The notes: generated by a model not told the origin, from the letters alone. A stretch of 64,000 bases of DNA from an uncultured Clostridia bacterium (GCA_946500295.1 CAMMVF010000009.1:1-64000), one strand, 5' to 3'. Shown: positions 1 through 8,695, counted from the stretch's first letter. Made by a program: numbers and translations.

Positions 1-240
1 CTTTTAAAAGAGACGTAATCCTTTTATGTCCTACATACTCCTGCACTGCGCTCGTTTTAATTTGTGCCAATTAAGGGTATCTATCCTTTTGGAGCTTTAC
101 CTGTTTTAAGCTTATCTCCTTTTAAAAGAGACGTAATCCTTTTATGTCCTACATACTCCTGCACTGCGCTCGTGTGCATCTGTGCCATTCTAAACCAGCT
201 GTCCTTCCATTACTTTTTCACCACGCCCTGGCGTGATTTC
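1..240. repeat. Tandem copies of dispersed repeat family A, including a 55-bp exact duplication
   Basis: Bases 1-55 and 119-173 are identical. Each copy leads into the family A core (CCTACATACTCCTGCACTGC, then a TGTGCCA box about 20 bases later). The second copy continues into a CTGTCCTTCCATTACTTTTT segment that recurs near 62119. No gene is supported in the first 280 bases; open frames here only cross the repeats. Confidence 0.8.
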
Positions 241-280
241 ACAGCGGCGAAGCCGCTATATCACTGCGCCCTGCGCCTGC

Positions 281-1024
281 TCACGCAAACTCGTCTATGG
301 CTTCCAGCTCCTCAAGGTTGTAGGTGCGCCAGCGCATTTCGGGGGAGCGACCATTGCCGTATGCCCAATCCATTCTTCCGCCCTTACCGTATGTACCGCT
401 CGATTTTTTACGACTATAATCTTTACACTCAGCAGGCTTTGGACTGTAACTGTCCGAGCCTGCTGAGTTTTTTCTGCTTCGTCTGTTTTCGCCCCCTTCT
501 CCCGACAGCCTGTACTGCGAACCTCTCTGTGCGCCTTTCTCGGCGCTGTCCGAGCCTTTATCCTCCGGATAAAACATAACGTATATACTCACCACTCCCC
601 TCCCTTTATTCGGCTTCCTGAATATCAGCCCGGCTTTTTCCAGCCTTTTAAGCGACACCGAAACAGTGCTTCGGCTGATTTCAAGCTTTTCCGCCAGCCT
701 ACTCTGCGAGCAGTAGGTGTAAGCCCTGCCCTGCTTGTCAACCACTCCGTTTTTAAGCGAGAGCATAGCCGTGTTGTACAGCTCGCAGTAAATAAGCTTA
801 TCTGCGCAGTTTAACCCCATACCGTGGATAAACTTCGGAAGCTTATAGTACGACGGGAAGCGATTAGCGGAATTTTCCCCTACCGTCTCAACACTCCCAG
901 CTGCATTTTTATCCTCCGAAAGCCCTAAGCCCTCCAAGTCAAATCCGCCTTCATTCATACTCTCGCCCAGCTCTTCGTCCATACGGCCGTAATTATCCCA
1001 AGACCTTTCTTTTACCCCGTACAC
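281..1024 (-). CDS. RepA_N-type replication initiator / winged-helix protein
   Basis: Probable plasmid-type replication initiator. The middle of the protein carries the RepA_N pattern: YYKLPKF, then an aKLIYcELY-like helix, the SLKNGVVDKQGRAY signature, and a winged helix-turn-helix (SRLAEKLEISRSTVSVSLKR) with a wing ending in IYVMFYPED. The C-terminal third is basic, serine/glycine-rich and ends in YNLEELEAIDEFA, like the short C-terminal motif of such initiators. I chose GTG at 1024 because AAGGGGTGG lies four bases upstream; a TTG at 1042 is the longer alternative. A six-copy iteron array lies upstream at 1212-1334 and a perfect inverted repeat at 1074-1097. No partition, mobilisation or toxin genes are visible, so this looks like an integrated remnant. 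The family call rests on motif recognition; a related DnaD-like phage protein is possible. Confidence 0.7.
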   Translation of the reverse strand: MYGVKERSWDNYGRMDEELGESMNEGGFDLEGLGLSEDKNAAGSVETVGENSANRFPSYYKLPKFIHGMGLNCADKLIYCELYNTAMLSLKNGVVDKQGRAYTYCSQSRLAEKLEISRSTVSVSLKRLEKAGLIFRKPNKGRGVVSIYVMFYPEDKGSDSAEKGAQRGSQYRLSGEGGENRRSRKNSAGSDSYSPKPAECKDYSRKKSSGTYGKGGRMDWAYGNGRSPEMRWRTYNLEELEAIDEFA

Positions 1025-1073
1025 AGTACCACCCCTTAACAAGTCCTTTCACTATACCCCCTGAATCTTTAAA

Positions 1074-1097
1074 AACTTGAACGTTTGCGTTCAAGTT
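1074..1097. promoter_or_regulatory. Perfect 10-bp inverted repeat upstream of the initiator gene
   Basis: AACTTGAACG and CGTTCAAGTT face each other across a TTTG loop. The site lies 50 bases before the chosen initiator start and between it and the iterons. This placement suits an autoregulatory operator. A hairpin in the leader transcript is the alternative. Confidence 0.55.
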
Positions 1098-1211
1098 CAG
1101 ACGCATTTTAAAAAATTTTTTTGTGTGTGCGTTTTTGCGCCTGCGGCGCCGCTTACTAAATAATTTTATTACACACACTTTATTTAATTATTTTATTATT
1201 TATTTTACTTG

Positions 1212-1334
1212 TGTCGGAATTTCAGACACCTCCTGTCGGAATTTCAGACAGGGGCGTCCGAATTTTAGACAGGGGTGCAGGAATTTAAGACAGTAGTGTC
1301 GGAATTTCGGACAGGTGTGTCTGAATTTAAGACA
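1212..1334. repeat. Six-copy iteron array (17-bp units, 21-22 bp period)
   Basis: Units are at 1212-1228, 1234-1250, 1255-1271, 1276-1292, 1297-1313 and 1318-1334. The best unit is TGTCGGAATTTCAGACA, itself an imperfect palindrome (TGTC...GACA). Gaps are 4-5 bases and the period is two helical turns, so an initiator dimer would meet all copies on one face. An A/T-rich stretch (1160-1210) borders the array on the initiator side, as in many iteron origins. CRISPR is excluded by the short gaps. Confidence 0.8.
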
Positions 1335-1438
1335 AGCGGCTGTATAAAATCAGTCACATAAAGCCGCCTTGCGACCAATATAAAAATCAATCGGAATCCC
1401 TGCTGAAGCAAATTAATTTGTCCGCACCCCGGTTTAGC

Positions 1439-1468
1439 TTGTGATAGACGGCGGATATGTGTTATAAT
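1439..1468 (+). promoter_or_regulatory. Putative promoter of rbfA operon
   Basis: TTGTGA at 1439-1444 and TATAAT at 1463-1468 with an 18-bp spacer. The rbfA ribosome binding site (AAAAGGAGA) follows. The operon therefore appears to have its own promoter here, downstream of the iterons. Confidence 0.6.
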
Positions 1469-1523
1469 AATAGAGGGATACTATACCCCGCATATAGGAT
1501 TCGGCACAAAAGGAGACAAAGAT

Positions 1524-1931
1524 ATGGCAACTCATAAAATAGACAGAACCACAGAGGATATCCACCGTGAGCTTACGGCAATATTCAGGGAGCTGAAGGA
1601 CCCGAGGGTCACAGGCTCCATGCTCAGCATTGTCAGAGTTGAGCTAACCAATGATTTATCCTACTGCACTGTATATATAAGCTCGATGAACGGAATCAAC
1701 GCCGCCAAGGAGGCTTTAAAAGGGCTTCGCTCCGCCTCGGGGTTTATTCGCCGCGAGCTGGGTCACAGGCTCAGGCTTCGCCATGTGCCCGAGTGCATTT
1801 TTAAGGCTACTGATTCCATTGAGTACGGTGCGTCGATTTCAGCTACCCTGCACTCGCTGAATCTCGACTCATCGGACAATACAGAGCAAGCAGCCGCAGA
1901 CGAGGAGAAGGACAATGGAGATAACGCCTGA
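1524..1931 (+). CDS. rbfA: 30S ribosome-binding factor A
   Basis: RbfA binds the pre-30S subunit and helps 16S rRNA 5'-end maturation, notably in the cold. The 135-residue protein has the family fold order: N-terminal helix (ELTAIFRELKDPRV), the LSIVRVELTNDLSYCTVYIS strand pair and the GFIRRELGHRLRLRHVPE helix-strand. The tail from about residue 115 is acidic (AADEEKDNGDNA). A clear AAAAGGAGA precedes the ATG. It overlaps nrnA by 17 bases, giving rbfA-nrnA-truB. In most Firmicutes infB sits just upstream; here the iteron/initiator remnant does, so the locus is rearranged or interrupted on that side. Confidence 0.95.
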   Translation: MATHKIDRTTEDIHRELTAIFRELKDPRVTGSMLSIVRVELTNDLSYCTVYISSMNGINAAKEALKGLRSASGFIRRELGHRLRLRHVPECIFKATDSIEYGASISATLHSLNLDSSDNTEQAAADEEKDNGDNA

Positions 1932-2880
1932 TATAGCGGCAAGACTGCTTGCCGAACACGACGACATTTTACTTTTAACCCACTCGTCTCCCGACGGAGA
2001 TACTCTCGGCAGCGCCTATGCGTTGTGCAGGGTATTGCAGCAGCTCGGCAAGAGGGCGGCTGTGTTGAGTGAGGAGCTGCCGCAAAAATTTGAATATTTG
2101 CAGGAATATATTTTACCGTGCGAATTTACTCCCGAGTATATCGTCGCCGTTGACATAGCCGAGGAGGGCTTGCTCCCAGAGGAGGCTCAGCAATACAAGG
2201 GCAAAATCAATTTGTGCATCGACCACCACATTTCAAATTCACACTATGCGGACAAATACTGTGTTGAGCCGACCGCCGCAGCCTGCGCCGAGGTTGTCTT
2301 TAAGGCGCTGAAGGCTATGGGAGCGATAGATTCACTCACTGCCACAGCGCTTTTCACGGGACTCACCACAGACACCGGCTGCTTCCGCTACAGCAACGTA
2401 ACCCCTCAAACCCACCAAACAGCCTCAGAGCTTTTAAAATTGGGAGCGCAGGGGCATAAAATAAACAAGCTGATGTTTGAGACAAATACCAAACAGAGAA
2501 TCAAGCTTGAGCAGCTTGCTCTGTCCACACTGGAGTATTTTTGTGAGGATAAAATCGCCTTTATGTGCATCACCAGGGAAATGCTCGAGCTCAGCGGCGC
2601 ACAAAGCGGAGACACAGAGGGGCTTCCCTCTATCCCGAGGACTATATCGGGTGTCGAGGTCGGCATAACCATCCGTGAAAAGGCGGACGGGGTATTAAAG
2701 GCCTCCGTTCGCAGCAACGAAAACGTGTGCAGCGCAAGCGAGCTTTGCTCCCGTTTCGGAGGCGGCGGTCACGCCGCAGCCGCAGGCTGTTCCTTTAAGG
2801 GGATTCCCCTTGACGCGGCAAAAGTGGTGATGATAGAGGCCGCAAAGGAGATACTCGAAAACGGAGGGACAAGGGCTTGA
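1915..2880 (+). CDS. nrnA: DHH-family nanoRNase / pAp phosphatase
   Basis: Bifunctional oligoribonuclease that degrades 2-5 nt RNAs and dephosphorylates 3'-phosphoadenosine 5'-phosphate. Metal-binding motifs are visible: HSSPDGDTLGS near residue 23, DIAE at about 80, the DHH triad at 103-105 and TDTGCFRYSN near 152. The C-terminal DHHA1 domain has SELCSRFGGGGHAAAAG near residue 275. Length (321) is normal for NrnA. The start overlaps the end of rbfA and the stop overlaps the TTG start of truB, so translation is probably coupled. Confidence 0.93.
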   Translation: MEITPDIAARLLAEHDDILLLTHSSPDGDTLGSAYALCRVLQQLGKRAAVLSEELPQKFEYLQEYILPCEFTPEYIVAVDIAEEGLLPEEAQQYKGKINLCIDHHISNSHYADKYCVEPTAAACAEVVFKALKAMGAIDSLTATALFTGLTTDTGCFRYSNVTPQTHQTASELLKLGAQGHKINKLMFETNTKQRIKLEQLALSTLEYFCEDKIAFMCITREMLELSGAQSGDTEGLPSIPRTISGVEVGITIREKADGVLKASVRSNENVCSASELCSRFGGGGHAAAAGCSFKGIPLDAAKVVMIEAAKEILENGGTRA

Positions 2881-3779
2881 ATGGAGTTATAGTGATAGAC
2901 AAGCCGCAGGACTACACCTCCTTTGACGTAGTGGCGGTGGTCAGAGGGATATTCGAGACAAAAAAGGTCGGTCACACCGGCACTTTAGACCCGATGGCGA
3001 CAGGGGTGCTGCCGATTTTACTCGGCAGCGCCACAAAGGCGCTCAGCCTGCTGCCCGACACCGACAAGGAGTACCGTGCAAGCTTTCTCTTCGGCAAGCG
3101 AACCGACACCCTCGACATCGCGGGAAAGGCGCTTGAGGAAAGAAAATCCTCGGTCACTGCTGAGCAGCTGCTCGATGTACTGCCGCAGTTTCGGGGAAGC
3201 ATTATGCAGCTCCCCCCGATGTACTCGGCGGTAAGCGTAGGCGGCAAGCGGCTTTATGAGCTTGCCCGAGAGGGCAAGGAGGTCGAGCGCAAGCCGAGGG
3301 AGGTAAACATCTCCGCCCTTGAGCTTTTAAGCTTTGATACCGATCGCCAGTGCGGTGAGCTTTTGGTGCGCTGCTCCAAGGGTACATATATCCGCACCTT
3401 GATAGACGACATTGCTACGCAGCTCGGGACCATAGGGGTGATGAGCGCCTTGCGCCGCGCCAGCGCCTGCGGATTTAAGCTCGATCAGGCTGTACCGCTT
3501 GCAGAGCTTCGCAGCTTAAAGGCGGAAAAGGGACTTGAGGGCGCAGCCGCCCTGGTTCACCCGGTTGAAACGCTGTTTTCCGACTACTGCGCCGTGTTCG
3601 TGTCCGAGGCTCAAGCCAAGCGATTTTCAAACGGCGGCAGCCTTGATTTAATGAGGACGCAGCTGAAAAACAAAGCCGTAGCCGACGGCGAGGTGTTTCG
3701 TGTGTGCGAGCGAGGAGGCGGATTTTTGGGTCTGGCGAGGGCAGACAGCGGAGAGCTGAAATTTTTGAAAAAATTTTAA
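2877..3779 (+). CDS. truB: tRNA pseudouridine-55 synthase
   Basis: Makes pseudouridine 55 in the T-loop of tRNAs. The N-terminus (MNGVIVIDKP) is the family signature and GHTGTLDPMATGVL carries the catalytic Asp38. RCSKGTYIRTLIDDIA at about residue 165 is the second conserved block. A TTG start is used; it overlaps the nrnA stop, and GGAGGG lies nine bases upstream. The C-terminal PUA-like part continues to FLKKF. The usual next gene, ribF, is absent; a repeat-filled gap follows. Confidence 0.94.
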   Translation: MNGVIVIDKPQDYTSFDVVAVVRGIFETKKVGHTGTLDPMATGVLPILLGSATKALSLLPDTDKEYRASFLFGKRTDTLDIAGKALEERKSSVTAEQLLDVLPQFRGSIMQLPPMYSAVSVGGKRLYELAREGKEVERKPREVNISALELLSFDTDRQCGELLVRCSKGTYIRTLIDDIATQLGTIGVMSALRRASACGFKLDQAVPLAELRSLKAEKGLEGAAALVHPVETLFSDYCAVFVSEAQAKRFSNGGSLDLMRTQLKNKAVADGEVFRVCERGGGFLGLARADSGELKFLKKF

Positions 3780-4347
3780 GCTCTATGTTCTGCTGCACGC
3801 TTTCTTTTTATTCTGTGCCAATCTAAAGTTCGTGTCCTTTTGGGTTAATTAATGATATAAAGCTTCGATTTATGATATACACCTCGTGGCGCACAATATA
3901 GCTTCGCAATGATATACGCTATGCATATGAAAGGAAAGCCTTCGGCTTTGGATTTAAAGTAGATTGTGCGAAATTTAAGGTTGTGTCTTTGGCAGATTAA
4001 CTTAAAACGAGCAAAAGTTAAAAGAATTACTTTTTATAAAAAGGAGTCAGACTGCCAACGTGAAAAAGCGACAAAAGGACAGGAAGTATAGAATGGCACA
4101 GTTGTAAACCAGAGCAGTGCAGGCGCACGTAGGACAAAAAGGTGCCCTCGGCACCCTTAATAAAAATTTGGTTTATTATTTTTAATTTGTTCACCTATTA
4201 ACTTTGCTGGAATTATATACTTAATTTATAAGAATCGGTGTAGTGTTTTATATCGGTTCAAGACTGCCGCAACGGGCGGTGAAAGCACATCAGAAAAGGC
4301 ATCGAAAACAAACATGATTAAACATAATTATTGAGGGAGGTACAGTT
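3780..4347. repeat. Repeat-filled intergenic region (families A and C)
   Basis: No gene is supported in these 568 bases. A reverse-oriented family A half lies at about 3786-3830 (ending TGTGCCAATCT) and a facing copy at about 4060-4135 (AATGGCACAG ... GCAGTGCAGGCGCACGTAGG), forming an inverted pair. Between them are several short ATGATATA-spaced hairpins (3852-3925, family C). A small hairpin, GGTGCC-CTC-GGCACC (4141-4155), may end truB transcription. Confidence 0.65.
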
Positions 4348-5037
4348 ATGAGTACGGGAAAGATTATGATAGTTGACGACGACCTCAACATCTGCGAGCT
4401 GTTGAGACTGTATATTGAAAAGGAAGGCTTCAGCGTTGTCACTGCCAACGACGGCGAGAGCGCAGTAAAGATGTTTGAGCGGGAATCCCCGGATTTGGTA
4501 CTGCTCGATATCATGCTGCCTAAGCTCGACGGCTGGCAGGTTTGCCGTGAAATCCGCAAAACCTCGCAGTGCCCCATCATCATGCTCACTGCCAAGGGCG
4601 AGGTATTTGACAAGGTGCTCGGGCTTGAGCTGGGAGCTGACGACTACATGGTAAAGCCGTTTGAGGCCAAGGAGGTTATCGCCCGCATCAGAGCCGTGCT
4701 GCGCCGCACAGGCAAAAACGAAGAACCCGCCGTCAAGCAGGTACAGTGGGACAAGCTGTCTATCAACCTGACCAACTACGAGCTGAAGGTTGACGGAGTT
4801 CAGGTTGACACCCCGCCTAAGGAGCTGGAGCTTTTGTACCACCTTGCGAGCAACCCCAACAGGGTATTCACCCGCGACCAGCTTCTCGATGAGGTTTGGG
4901 GCTTTGACTACTACGGAGACTCAAGGACGGTTGACGTTCATGTAAAGAGGCTCAGAGAGAAAATCGACGGAGTATCGGACAAGTGGGAGCTCAAAACCGT
5001 CTGGGGAGTCGGGTATAAGTTCGAGGTTAGAGAGTAA
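4348..5037 (+). CDS. OmpR-family response regulator
   Basis: Two-component response regulator. The receiver domain (residues 1-120) has the acidic pocket (VDDD), phospho-acceptor Asp54 in LVLLDIMLPKLDGW, the T/S at MLTAKG and the conserved Lys in DDYMVKPF. The C-terminal winged helix (about 130-229) contains PPKELELLYHLASNPNRVFTR and ends in the TVWGVGYKFE wing, typical of OmpR/PhoB. GGGAGG precedes the start. The sensor kinase begins 31 bases downstream and an HtrA protease follows, an arrangement resembling CssRS/CiaRH-HtrA systems. That points to an envelope-stress role, but the signal is not evident from sequence. Confidence 0.94.
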   Translation: MSTGKIMIVDDDLNICELLRLYIEKEGFSVVTANDGESAVKMFERESPDLVLLDIMLPKLDGWQVCREIRKTSQCPIIMLTAKGEVFDKVLGLELGADDYMVKPFEAKEVIARIRAVLRRTGKNEEPAVKQVQWDKLSINLTNYELKVDGVQVDTPPKELELLYHLASNPNRVFTRDQLLDEVWGFDYYGDSRTVDVHVKRLREKIDGVSDKWELKTVWGVGYKFEVRE

Positions 5038-5068
5038 GCTTGTCAATTTACATTAAGGACGCAGGAAC

Positions 5069-6601
5069 ATGAAGTCAAAGAAAAAAACCATCTTCAGCCG
5101 ATATCTTGCGGTAAGCCTCACCGCAGTGCTTGTCGGCTTTACTCTGCTCGGCGTAATGCTGGTGTTTTTCGTGATGCAGTTTTCCCACAGCGAAAAGCAG
5201 AGCCTTCTCGTCGAAAACGCCCACTCGGTCGCAGACACAATTTCAAGCTTCAGCGTTTTAGACGGCAACAAAATAGCGATTTACGACTATGTGCGCTGGC
5301 AGTCGATTATTTCCACAGTATCAACCAGCCTTGACGCAGATATTCTTATAACCGACACAAGCGGCAATATAATCATCGCCTCAAATTCCGGCGGCGAAAA
5401 CTACGCAGGAGCAAAAATAGACGACGAAATCATGACCGTTGCGCTAAACCGGGATTACTTTGAAAACGGCAAGCTCGGCGGAATTTACGACGAAACCTAC
5501 TTCACCGCCGGAACTCCGATAATCGTTTCAAAGGACAACGGTCAGGTCGCCATCGGCGCCGTGTTTATATCCACCCCCTCGGCGTCCATGTACTACTTTG
5601 CAGAGGAAATCGTGCGAATCTTCATCATGGCAGCCATAACCACCTTTGCGGTTATGTTCTGTGTTGTCGGCTTTTTCACCTACAGCATGGTCAAGCCTCT
5701 GCGGCAGATGTCCGAGGCGGCAAAAAAATTCGGCGCGGGCGATTTCTCCAGCCGAGTTCCCGTCACCTCAAGCGACGAAATCGGTCAGCTCGCCTGTGAA
5801 TTTAACAACATGGCGGATTCTCTCGCCCTTTCCGAGGGAACGAGGCGCAGCTTCGTAGCAAACGTGTCTCATGAGCTGAAAACGCCGATGACAACCATAG
5901 GCGGGTTTGTAGATGGAATTTTGGACGGCACAATCCCGCCTGAGCGTCAGAGCTACTATCTGAATATAGTCTCGGGCGAGGTCAAGAGGCTGTCAAGGCT
6001 TGTACAGTCGATGCTTGCGCTGTCGAGAATAGACAGCGGCACCATGAAGCTCAACAAGCAGAAGTTCAACTTCACCGAGGTCATAATCGAGACCCTGCTC
6101 ACCTTCGAGCAGAAAATCGACGCAAAACACATAAACATTCTCGGACTAGAGGACATAAATGAAATAAATGTTGACGGCGACAAGGATTTACTCCACCAGG
6201 TCGTTTACAACCTCATGGAAAACGCCGTCAAATTCACAAATGACGGCGGCTACATCAAGATTTCCGCAAAAGCCCTGCCCGAGCGCACCGAGATAAGCAT
6301 TGAAAACAGCGGAGAGGGCATAAACAGCGAGGAAATCACGCATATATTCGAGCGGTTTTACAAAACCGATAAATCCAGAAGCATAGATAAAAACGGCATG
6401 GGACTGGGACTTTACATAGTCAAGACCATTTTGCGGCTGCACGGAGGAGACATAACCGCCAGCAGCGAGCTGGGAAAGAACTGCCGCTTTACCTTCTGGC
6501 TGCCTGCCGAAAAGGCAAAGAAGGCGGACAAACCCGACCACAGCCAAAAGCTGCTGAAGGATAACAATGCACAAGAACCAACGGAGGGTGAAACTCAATG
6601 A
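5069..6601 (+). CDS. Membrane sensor histidine kinase
   Basis: Cognate sensor of the preceding regulator. Domains in order: TM1 at about 12-36, an extracytoplasmic sensor of about 145 residues with a Cache/PAS-like strand pattern (ADILITDTSGNIIIAS), TM2 at about 183-206, HAMP (207-260), and HisKA with phospho-acceptor His268 in NVSHELKTPM. The ATPase domain has the N-box (NLMENAVKF), G1 (ISIENSGEGI) and G2 (KNGMGLGLYIVK). The tail after residue 480 is charged and low-complexity. Its stop overlaps the start of htrA (ATGA), so all three genes are likely one transcript. Confidence 0.94.
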   Translation: MKSKKKTIFSRYLAVSLTAVLVGFTLLGVMLVFFVMQFSHSEKQSLLVENAHSVADTISSFSVLDGNKIAIYDYVRWQSIISTVSTSLDADILITDTSGNIIIASNSGGENYAGAKIDDEIMTVALNRDYFENGKLGGIYDETYFTAGTPIIVSKDNGQVAIGAVFISTPSASMYYFAEEIVRIFIMAAITTFAVMFCVVGFFTYSMVKPLRQMSEAAKKFGAGDFSSRVPVTSSDEIGQLACEFNNMADSLALSEGTRRSFVANVSHELKTPMTTIGGFVDGILDGTIPPERQSYYLNIVSGEVKRLSRLVQSMLALSRIDSGTMKLNKQKFNFTEVIIETLLTFEQKIDAKHINILGLEDINEINVDGDKDLLHQVVYNLMENAVKFTNDGGYIKISAKALPERTEISIENSGEGINSEEITHIFERFYKTDKSRSIDKNGMGLGLYIVKTILRLHGGDITASSELGKNCRFTFWLPAEKAKKADKPDHSQKLLKDNNAQEPTEGETQ

Positions 6602-8400
6602 CAGAGGATATGAACAACAAGCCGAGGCGGTACGACTTAGAGGATACGCAGGAGCTTGACGATATAAGCGCACAAGCCCCCGAGGCAGGCAGCGCTCAGC
6701 CCAGCAATACACCGAGCGCTCAGCCGAGCAGCGCACAGACCGACACCCCGAGCGCTCAGCCGAACAATACACAGACGATCGCTCAAAATCAAAGACCCAG
6801 TATAGACTACGGTGCGCCCGGCCAGCACATATACTACCCTCAGCCGCAGTATAACGGCGGTCAGCATACACAGTATAACAATTACGCTGCCCAAAATCCG
6901 CAGTACCACAGCAATCCTCACCCCCCTGCCCCTAATATGAACCAAGCTGCACCGCAGCCGCAGCCAGCCGAGTTTGCAAATAGAAATTTTTACGGTGCGA
7001 CTAACTACTATCAGGGACAGCAGCCGCCCCGGCCCCCTCAGCCGCCCTATACCGCACCTTTGGGGCAGGCTGCGCCGTTTAATCCGTACTCAGCCAACGC
7101 CGCAGCTCCTGCGACAGCGGCTTATGGCAATATTCCAAACACCGCCAAAGAAAAGAAATTCCCCATGGGAATTGCAATCTTCCTCACCTCAGCCGCCCTT
7201 GTACTGGTTATATGTATTGTACTGACGGTAGTGGTTTCGCTTAACGCCCAAGCTGACCGCAGCAACAACGGCGACAGCGGCTTCAGCTTTGAGCTGCCCA
7301 CCTCTCCTGACGACGGCTACGACGGCTATGGCTATTATGACAGCTTCGACCAAACCGAGGAGGATCAGGACGTGCTCGACGACAGCGATGTTTTAGACAC
7401 TACCGATGAAAACGGCCCTCAGCTCGAGCTAAAATCCCAACCCAGGGATATATTTACAAACGAAGCCTACACAGCCAAAAACTCCTATGACAAAGCCAAA
7501 GAGTCGGTTGTCGGAATCATCGCCTATAACGACAGGGAATGTACCGAGATAGGCTCTCAGGGCACGGGAATCATCATAAGCGAGGACGGATACATAATCA
7601 CGAACAGCCACGTTATCGACGACTCCAGAACCCGCTACAAGGTCAGGGTGACAATCGACAACGAGGAGTACGACGCTCAGGTGACGGGCTTTGACTCGAG
7701 AACCGACCTTGCAGTACTCAAGATAGATAAAACAGGTCTTAATCCCGCCGAATTTGCCAACTCCGACGAGCTTCAGGTCGGACAATCTGTAGTCGCAATC
7801 GGCAACCCCGGCGGAATGAGCTTTTCAAATTCAATCACCCAGGGCATAGTTTCAGCGCTCGACAGAGATGTTGACCACGGCAGCGCCACCTATATCCAGA
7901 CCGACGCCGCCATAAACCCCGGCAACTCGGGCGGCCCGCTGCTTAACATGGACGGTCAGGTAGTGGGAATTACGACGGTCAAGATAGTGAACACGAGCTA
8001 CGAGGGCATGGGCTTTGCTATCCCCTCACAGCAGGCGGCAAGCGTTATCGACAGCATAATTAAATACGGCTATGTCGAGGGCAGGGTCAGAATCGGGATT
8101 ACCGGCACGGAGATAACCTCGGACTATGCCTCCTACTACGACCTTCCCATGGGCATATACGTAGCCTCGATTGACGAGGACGGACCGCTTGCCGATACGG
8201 AGCTTGAAGTCGGCGATATAATCACCAAGATAGACGACGTGGAGATTACAAACTTTTCCACCATGTATAAGGAGCTTGACAAGCACAAGCCCGGCGACAC
8301 AGTCACGCTCACCTGCGAATATCCGCTTGACGAGGGCGGTACGGAGTACGAGGAATACACGATAGACGTAGTCTTACAGTCGGACGAGGCATCAAAGTAA
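6598..8400 (+). CDS. HtrA/DegP-type membrane-anchored serine protease with PDZ domain
   Basis: Surface quality-control protease. Layout: a Q/P/A/N-rich low-complexity N-terminal region of about 185 residues with repeated SAQPS/SAQPN units, one TM helix (about 190-215), an acidic D/Y-rich linker (235-275), a trypsin-like domain with the triad His338 (TNSHVID), Asp370 (SRTDLAVL) and Ser444 (NPGNSGGPL), and a PDZ domain from about 490 to 590. The TM orientation puts the Q/P-rich tail in the cytoplasm and the protease outside. It overlaps the kinase gene by four bases, with GGAGGGTGA as ribosome binding site. It is probably controlled by the adjacent two-component system. The long cytoplasmic tail exceeds that of most HtrA proteins. 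Confidence 0.94.
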   Translation: MTEDMNNKPRRYDLEDTQELDDISAQAPEAGSAQPSNTPSAQPSSAQTDTPSAQPNNTQTIAQNQRPSIDYGAPGQHIYYPQPQYNGGQHTQYNNYAAQNPQYHSNPHPPAPNMNQAAPQPQPAEFANRNFYGATNYYQGQQPPRPPQPPYTAPLGQAAPFNPYSANAAAPATAAYGNIPNTAKEKKFPMGIAIFLTSAALVLVICIVLTVVVSLNAQADRSNNGDSGFSFELPTSPDDGYDGYGYYDSFDQTEEDQDVLDDSDVLDTTDENGPQLELKSQPRDIFTNEAYTAKNSYDKAKESVVGIIAYNDRECTEIGSQGTGIIISEDGYIITNSHVIDDSRTRYKVRVTIDNEEYDAQVTGFDSRTDLAVLKIDKTGLNPAEFANSDELQVGQSVVAIGNPGGMSFSNSITQGIVSALDRDVDHGSATYIQTDAAINPGNSGGPLLNMDGQVVGITTVKIVNTSYEGMGFAIPSQQAASVIDSIIKYGYVEGRVRIGITGTEITSDYASYYDLPMGIYVASIDEDGPLADTELEVGDIITKIDDVEITNFSTMYKELDKHKPGDTVTLTCEYPLDEGGTEYEEYTIDVVLQSDEASK

Positions 8401-8414
8401 CAAGCACGACGTCA

Positions 8415-8570
8415 TAGCCGTCTTAGTTAAATTGCACCTTGAGGTGCAGTGAAATTTACGCCGATGCGCAAGTGAAATATTTGATAAATCAAATGTGAAA
8501 TTGCGCCGACAGCGCAGTTTTGGAAAACCTGCGGTTTTGTAATGAAAAATTTCATGCCGCCTTAGGGATA
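8415..8570. repeat. GTGAAAT-spaced small-hairpin repeat (family D)
   Basis: A chain of short palindromes (TGCACCTTGAGGTGCA, ATTTGATAAATCAAAT, TTGCGCCGACAGCGCA, AAAACCTGCGGTTTT) separated by GTGAAAT or ATGAAAA units. This type of intergenic hairpin chain is common in Clostridia genomes. No coding capacity. Confidence 0.6.
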
Positions 8571-8627
8571 GTTTTTCATTTAAATTAATTAACAATGCGA
8601 CAATGAAAATTGCCGCAAGCAAAAATT

Positions 8628-8672
8628 AAAGCTGTATCAACGCCGCCACAAGCGGTTTGATACAGCTTTTTT
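8628..8672. terminator. Bidirectional rho-independent terminator
   Basis: AAAGCTGTATCAA pairs with TTGATACAGCTTT around a CGCCGCCACAAGCGG loop region. A runs lie on the left and TTTTTT on the right. It sits between the convergent htrA and CorC-like genes and can serve both. Confidence 0.85.
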
Positions 8673-8695
8673 GTTTTTTGTTCTAAATAATAAAT

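Noticed and set aside
64-579. Forward open frame of 171 residues
   Set aside because: Runs through the family A repeats and antisense to the initiator gene; Cys/Leu/Ser-rich with no domain.
993-1178. Small basic protein upstream of the initiator
   Set aside because: Overlaps the initiator start in another frame and crosses the inverted repeat; no ribosome binding site or family match.
1212-1334. CRISPR array
   Set aside because: Repeats are 17 bp with 4-5 bp gaps, too short for spacers, and no cas genes are near. Iterons fit better.
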